Part shown: positions 58,930-64,000 of the stretch, piece by piece | Layout: each line of letters starts with the position of its first letter | Numbering within the stretch: the first letter of the stretch is position 1 | Assembly (NCBI GenBank): GCA_001051155.2 | Contig: JYIP02000006.1 | Coordinates: forward strand, 3,534,001-3,598,000 | DNA: 64,000 nt | Reading direction: 5' to 3' | DNA from: Chrysoporthe austroafricana | Lineage: Eukaryota > Ascomycota > Sordariomycetes > Diaporthales > Cryphonectriaceae | Notes under the pieces: model-generated | Told to the model about the DNA's origin: nothing | What the model saw: the letters and a program-made list of their open reading frames with translations, nothing else | Databases searched by the model: none | Translations under genes and position numbers: made by a program

Positions 58930-61623
58930 GGCGCGACAATACCAGTACAACGACCAGGAGGCTGCTGTCGGCCTAGGGGTGTAGTCCCTGGGTGTTTCTC
59001 CGGCAAGACGGTCCGAATTTGCGGGAGAGCACTGATCAATGGCCGCTGACGCGTGTCACCAGGAGGGAAGGGGAGAGCGGGGGGGAGGGGAGAAGATATT
59101 CAGCACAGAATGTTAAGACAAAGTTTGTTGAAGAAATGAAGTCTCGCAAGGCTCAGGGACCAGGCGGAGGTAGCATCTAGAGGAGATCCTTGCACAAGAG
59201 GATGCAGCCATGTGCATGGGCGTGGACAGGGAACACTTGCAGGTAGGGTTGGCACCAGGGATCTGGTAACGATGCAGAGGCAAATACAAATACATAGGGC
59301 ACACCTAGTACGACCGATGGGATCCTAGCTGCAGAATCAACCGGGGCCCCATGGACGGGTGGATTTAGGTTATACATAGAAAATGGATACAAGAGGCATC
59401 ATACTGTTTGCGGCAGTTGCGCTGGTCGAGCACTCCCCGAGGCGTGGTAGGGCCAGGCTCAGTAAGTACGAGGACGAGGACGAGGAGAGGAGGAGGAGGA
59501 GGAGGAGGGCTCCTGTACGGCAAGGATGTACCACCTCAGCCGCGACGCTGATCTTAACTCAGCCCAAGTCACCCTCCGCGTCATTTGCGTGCTGAAGCAC
59601 CTGTCCGCGCTCTCTATCTGTTAAGATAGCAGCGTCAGATCCTTCGCCCGAGGTACATGTGAACAATGTGATTCGTCCCTGAGCGGGACCAACCGGGCAA
59701 CTCCAGAACTCGTCCAGGCTAGATTGCCCATGATGATCCCTGGCGTGCCCTGGCTAGCTCTGCCATCGTGCCTCCCGCCCGCAGCGGCTAGGATCCATCA
59801 TGAGACCGTGGAGCGCCCAGAGGCGATGCGGTGCCCGTCAAGCCCCTGAGCCAAGCTGTCTTTTCACACAAGCTCACAAGCTTCCGTCTTGGCTGGGCCG
59901 TTCCGCAGTAGCTGCTGGGCGTTCTGGAGAGCCTCATAAGCACGGCGGTGTTTCTCAGGACACCGCCAACTACTACTGCCATTGTGCCAAGCACGTAGTG
60001 TACTTAGTAGAAGTTCCCTCTTCGGCCCATTGTCCATAGTGCGGAGTACGGCGTAAGCAAGTGACGTCGACTCGTCTAGTATTTGATGAGACGCCGGCCT
60101 AGGATCCGGGTTGCCCCAGACCCTCTTCGGTGGGCCCGGCCGCCGCTCAGCCAGTCAGCCAGCCGGACCATTGGCCTGCCCTCGCCTGATTTGATCTGAT
60201 TGATCCAATTGCGTCCAGGCGGACCTGCAAGGCGTCGTTCGTCCTCCAGATTGCGTGATCCAGGGCTCTTTCTTCCGGATCCTCTCTCGGCCGTGCTCGA
60301 CCCAGGCCCGGTCACCCTCTTAAAAGAAAGCAGCAGGCCCTCGTGACCAGATGTGTCCCGATGCGGTGGACCAGCGGGGGCCATCAGGCTGCGAGTGCGG
60401 AAGCAGCCGTTCTCGTCCATGCGTCTCCGTGTCTTGTTTCCGGAACGAACATCTAGGCACCCAGGACGCCGGGACGTCGACACGAGACATCCAGATGCAT
60501 AAGCGGCGGAGGGTTAGGGGTCGGGCATCCCGTCGCCTGCGTGGCGATAACCTCACCTGTGCAGGGCTCCTCGAGGGGTGATCGGCAGCCGCGAGCGACA
60601 AGGGCGCTGTACGTCCATACAACTTTAGTAGCCTGCGTCGGCCAAGCATCATACTCTGTATCACCTTCGAGTTGCCGGCATCGAGAAGCAGACTGCATAT
60701 GTATAGGGGAGGAGCTGTATTGAGATAGAATGGACATAGGGCTGTTGCCATAAGTAGGTAGTACCATAGTACGTCCGGACGATACCCTGTCAGCCTGTCC
60801 ACTGCCAGCGTGCCAGGCAGCGTGGCAGCCTCTCTTCTGACTAAGCACAGCCAGGAATGAGCTCATCACCCCCCACCCAATCTGCCTGCCCGCCCTAACC
60901 TCGCCCGTCCCGCCAAGATCTTGTCCTCACTCTTCCAGCCTCGTACGACAAGCCGCGGGGTATCCCATTCAGAGGTCCATACCTATACGGCAGCAAGTGG
61001 TCTGGAATACCGCCATGCTGTTGGGAGGCAGCTCGTCTGGTGTGGCAGTGCACTGCCAGTCCTGAGAGGCAGCGCCACGCCCCGCCCTGCCCCAGCCTCA
61101 CTCACGCGATGCCACTTTATCGATAATGCAGGGCAGCGGTCCGCGGGAGGCCCACCCAGCCTCCCTTCCCTCCAGACGAGAATAGAGTCCTCCCAGCCAG
61201 CCGATCCCTAAAGATGGAACCCCACGGCATGTGCTGTTCAGGGGACGGCCACTGGGGTCCAGACAGCGACACGCCGGTGAAGCGTGGCAGGTCACGGTGC
61301 GCGTTCGTGGAATCCAACTCTCTGCTCTGACGTCTGAGACCCACGTCCGACCCTCGCTTGACACCCGCTTCGCTTCGTTGTTGCGCTGGCCTTGGCTGAG
61401 GGCACATGCCTTCCTTCCCTCCGCCGCAACTTGTTATTCTGTCTCTGTCCTCTCGACCTGCTCTGCCGCTGAGCTCTCTCCGATACAGACCATTCTTTCC
61501 CTGTCCCGTCTTGTCTTGAACAGCCAGCTCCTCGGGCGACAGGACAGACAGACACACAGACACACGGACAAGCACACGGCGTTTTGTCTCCAGCTCGACA
61601 CCCACCGAAGCCCGTGTCACGCG
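58930..61623. promoter_or_regulatory. Divergent promoter/leader region, permease / GIY-YIG protein
   Basis: This is 2.7 kb between two divergent flank genes. It includes a GA-rich simple repeat (59466-59506). The last 250 bases are C/T-rich with ACAGAC repeats near 61540-61575, like a long 5' leader. The long open frame continuing upstream of 61624 on the plus strand lacks ATG-based or family support. No gene is called. Confidence 0.45.
59466..59506. repeat. GA/GAGGA simple-sequence repeat
   Basis: GAGGAC units run into GGA triplets for about 40 bases. This is a microsatellite with no further role visible. Confidence 0.75.
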
Positions 61624-62988
61624 ATGCCCTCTTTCACTGCTGGTACCCCGGAGTCTCTGGTCAAGAGGACCGACTCCCTGAACCCAGAGACGACATGCCG
61701 AGGCGTCACCGGTAACGGTCGGCCGTGCAGGCGCCCGCTCATTACTGGCTCTCCCCAGCCAAAGCCGAAGCCAAAATCGAAAAAGAATAGACTCGTTGTC
61801 GACGACCCGAGCGACCCCGATCAGTACTGCTGGCAGCACAAAGATCAGGCCGCTGCCTCTACCAGCTCGAGTCCTGGGCCTCAGATGTCCAACCAGCCAA
61901 TCCTCGAGGGACGTACCAGCATCGACTCCCTCACCAACCGGCTGGGCCTGTTGCAGACCTCAGGCAAGCCGTCACGCCCTCAGAAACCCAACGGAAAGCC
62001 CAGTTACAATAATGGCGGTGGGCTAAAGCCGTCGAACTCCAATTCGTCGTACTCCAAGCCGTCAAAGAAGCTGAAAGAGTGGTCTTTCTGCTGCTTCCGC
62101 GTCCCTATCTACTTCGAAGACCCGTCTCCGCCCCCGCGGCCCCATCCCACCCCGATGCAGCAGGTCCCCAGCTCATCGCCCTCAGGGCGACCTGGCCGAC
62201 CTGGCCGACCGTCCTCGAACAATCTTCACCCGTCGGCTGCGTCTGGCCGGCCCAGCGTCTCCAGCCACGCGCCCTCGTCCACTTCTCAGACCTCGCAGTA
62301 CCTGTCCCTCATCCCGAGCGACGCCTCTCCCGATACTGCGCACAAGCTTATGAAGGAGCTGGCCAAACCCGTGTCCAAGGGAGATGAGGAGGGCTACATC
62401 TACATCTTCTGGTTGACACCACAATCAGAAACCCACGCCCCGTCCGTCATCAACGCTCGCTCCATTCTCGAGCCTACCGAGCGCGCCCTTGAACCGCCCA
62501 GCACCAGGCCCCGCGATGCTTTGGAACGCCACCCCAGCGACGTGCTCTCTCTATTCGCCAACGCCGCAGATAGCATCGGCACGAAGAGCCCGACGACAAC
62601 ACGTAGCCGGGCGCTTAGCAGTGGTGACGACAAGAAGACGATGCTGCTCAAGATTGGCCGAGCCAACAACGTCATGCGCAGGATGACCGAGTGGAAGCGC
62701 CAGTGCGGGTACGACCTCTCGCTGGTCCGATTCTACCCCTACATCCACACGGGCTCTGGCGTTGAGCCGCGCAAGATGCCCCATAGCCATAAGGTGGAAC
62801 GGCTGATCCACCTGGAGCTGTCGGGCCTGGGGATGAGGGTCTCGGATCGGGGCACTGGTGCGTGTGAGGCATGCGGGAAGATGCACAAGGAGTGGTTTGA
62901 GGTAGACGCTACGAAGGAGGGCGTCCTGAGGGTCGACGAAGCTATCCGGAGATGGGTTGATTGGGATGAGGGGAAGGGGACTGACTAA
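61624..62988 (+). CDS. MUG113/T5orf172-type (DUF1766) GIY-YIG-like protein
   Basis: One exon, 454 residues from the ATG at 61624. Upstream in-frame sequence lies in a C/T-rich leader, so the later ATG is chosen. A Cys-containing N-terminal patch (TTCRGVTGNGRPCRRPL ... QYCWQHK) resembles the small Cys/His element that starts many fungal DUF1766 proteins. The middle is long, Pro/Ser-rich and disordered. The C-terminal domain (~250-450) has GYIYIFWL, LLKIGRANNVMRRMTEWKRQCG, HSHKVERLIHLEL and CEACGKMHKEWFEV, the T5orf172/MUG113 pattern related to GIY-YIG nuclease folds. The fission-yeast relative is meiotically upregulated. Enzymatic activity is not established. It is a flank gene, commonly conserved in ascomycetes. 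Confidence 0.85.
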   Translation: MPSFTAGTPESLVKRTDSLNPETTCRGVTGNGRPCRRPLITGSPQPKPKPKSKKNRLVVDDPSDPDQYCWQHKDQAAASTSSSPGPQMSNQPILEGRTSIDSLTNRLGLLQTSGKPSRPQKPNGKPSYNNGGGLKPSNSNSSYSKPSKKLKEWSFCCFRVPIYFEDPSPPPRPHPTPMQQVPSSSPSGRPGRPGRPSSNNLHPSAASGRPSVSSHAPSSTSQTSQYLSLIPSDASPDTAHKLMKELAKPVSKGDEEGYIYIFWLTPQSETHAPSVINARSILEPTERALEPPSTRPRDALERHPSDVLSLFANAADSIGTKSPTTTRSRALSSGDDKKTMLLKIGRANNVMRRMTEWKRQCGYDLSLVRFYPYIHTGSGVEPRKMPHSHKVERLIHLELSGLGMRVSDRGTGACEACGKMHKEWFEVDATKEGVLRVDEAIRRWVDWDEGKGTD

Positions 62989-63738
62989 TTTGCAAGATCA
63001 TGACCTTTTTTTTTTTTTTTTTGGACCGGGACCTATGACAACACAGTCCTTATTTTCACCTCAGATTGCATAGACAAGGCATAGCATAGCATGGCATGGT
63101 TCGGCATTGGCACGGCGTTTAGCATTTATGTAGAACAGCATCGGGCGCAATGGATTTTTACAAGAAATGTGCGCTCCACCCGAAATATATTACGGTGCTA
63201 AGCCCGGGCCGGCCACTATACATATGTAGGTATGTGATCAAGGACAACCCCGTCATACGGACGTTAGAGCCACAGATTCCTGGAACTCGTTTCCCAGAGA
63301 TCAACCTACACCACCGTCGCCCACACCGTCGCCGATTTCTCGGCATGGCATAGAGCTCCCGCCAGTGCATATAAGGCCTGAAGAAAAGCGTATATTTCTA
63401 CTTAGCCCAGATCGTCGATAAGAAGCCATCGTGACAACATCAAAGCGCCGGTTACCGAGTAATTATACGGACACAGGCCCACATCAGTCTGTGCCAGCAG
63501 TGTATAAGTAGATCATGGATGTTAGATCCTACTCTTCTAGGTCCCTATGTTTCCGCTCCTCCTTCTTCGCTTTCTTGCCGTTCTATATTTCTTCTATTTC
63601 AGGCATCTGCTCTCTAGTCTACACCGACCTTGATCTGTTACAAGAAGGTGGGATTGTAAAGTAAACGAAACTGCTTGCATATACCTGAATTTTCATAGAG
63701 AACCTGCATCCCTCTAAAGGTCTATCCAAAGTGACCTT
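62989..63738. other. Intergenic space with poly-T tract
   Basis: A run of 17 T lies at 63006-63022, just after the GIY-YIG gene stop. The rest is 3' space between convergent genes with nothing recognised. Confidence 0.5.
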
Positions 63739-64000
63739 TCAGTCCTTAAGCATTGCCTCAATAATGCCGTCTGCACCAGCCTCTGGGGGCTGCCATGACT
63801 GGATCACTTCGAAGCCAGCCTTGTCAAGTAGCTCTCTCCACTGAGTCTCTGTCCTCTCCGCCCCAGCATTGAATACCATCATGACTAGGTCAAACACGGC
63901 GGTGGACTTGTCAGCTTTCTGCTCTGGGACGAGCAACTCGTGGATCAGGAGCTTGGAATAGCCTGGCGTCATGGCCTTCTTGACCTGCTCAAGTATGGTC
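63739..64000 (-). CDS. SAM-dependent O-methyltransferase, C-terminal fragment (cut by window edge)
   Basis: The last 87 residues of a minus-strand protein that continues beyond the window. The segment TILEQVKKAMTPGYSKLLIHE, then FDLVMMVFNAGAERTETQWRELLDKAGFEVI, is typical of the C-terminus of plant/fungal COMT-like O-methyltransferases. There, this end of the domain forms the last strands and helices and contributes a catalytic Glu or His region. It transfers a methyl group from S-adenosylmethionine to a hydroxyl. The substrate is unknown. It is 12 kb from the highly reducing PKS with unrelated genes between, so membership of the cluster is doubtful. Confidence 0.8.
   Translation of the reverse strand, partial: TILEQVKKAMTPGYSKLLIHELLVPEQKADKSTAVFDLVMMVFNAGAERTETQWRELLDKAGFEVIQSWQPPEAGADGIIEAMLKD

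Noticed and set aside
61117..61839. Minus-strand 240-codon frame over the leader and start of the GIY-YIG gene
   Set aside because: Its composition is Arg/Gly-rich and random-looking. It overlaps a recognised gene and shows no domain.
63739..64000. Counting the O-methyltransferase as a cluster gene
   Set aside because: Four unrelated genes and 12 kb separate it from the HR-PKS, and only its 3' end is visible.

Overview
The window is genomic DNA of a filamentous ascomycete (Pezizomycotina). The evidence is short GT-AG introns of about 45-145 bp, long intergenic spaces, Zn2Cys6 regulators with fungal middle-homology regions, and multidomain fungal polyketide synthases. The exact genus cannot be read from the sequence. 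No tRNA, rRNA, CRISPR array or intact transposon was recognised.

Layout: 1-5.3 kb is a flank with a MetE/UROD-like protein and a hidden small acidic protein. From 5.3 to 52 kb runs a secondary-metabolite cluster: Zn2Cys6 regulator 1 (+), P450 (-), secreted FAD oxidoreductase (+), FAD monooxygenase (-), BAHD-like acyltransferase (+), FSH1-type serine hydrolase (-), non-reducing PKS (+), Zn2Cys6 regulator 2 (-), short-chain dehydrogenase (+), MFS pump (-), a gene-poor stretch of about 5 kb, then a small dimeric alpha/beta-barrel protein (-) and a highly reducing PKS (+). From 53 to 64 kb is the other flank: a small unknown protein, a secreted Hce2/Ecp2-like protein, an amino-acid permease, a MUG113-type GIY-YIG protein and the 3' end of an O-methyltransferase.

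How the genes probably work together: the highly reducing PKS (KS-MAT-DH-MT-ER-KR-ACP) makes a reduced methylated chain. The non-reducing PKS (SAT-KS-AT-PT-ACP-CMeT-R) has an intact SAT motif, could take that chain as starter, builds a C-methylated aromatic ring and releases it reductively as an aldehyde. The FSH hydrolase resembles CitA/AfoC helpers that edit or free the PKS product. The salicylate-hydroxylase-like monooxygenase is of the kind that dearomatises such aldehydes to azaphilones or related bicycles. The SDR, P450, FAD oxidoreductase and acyltransferase would tailor the product and the MFS pump would export it. This resembles the asperfuranone and azanigerone/chaetoviridin pathways, but the gene set is not identical. 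The product is inferred, not shown.

Notable features: a perfect 20-bp inverted repeat and repeated GCGCTAACC boxes before the SDR; a recurrent intergenic octamer ACCTCGAA; strict strand alternation over ten genes; an acyltransferase lacking both signature Asp residues; and several genes whose correct splice acceptor lies a few bases beyond a more obvious AG.
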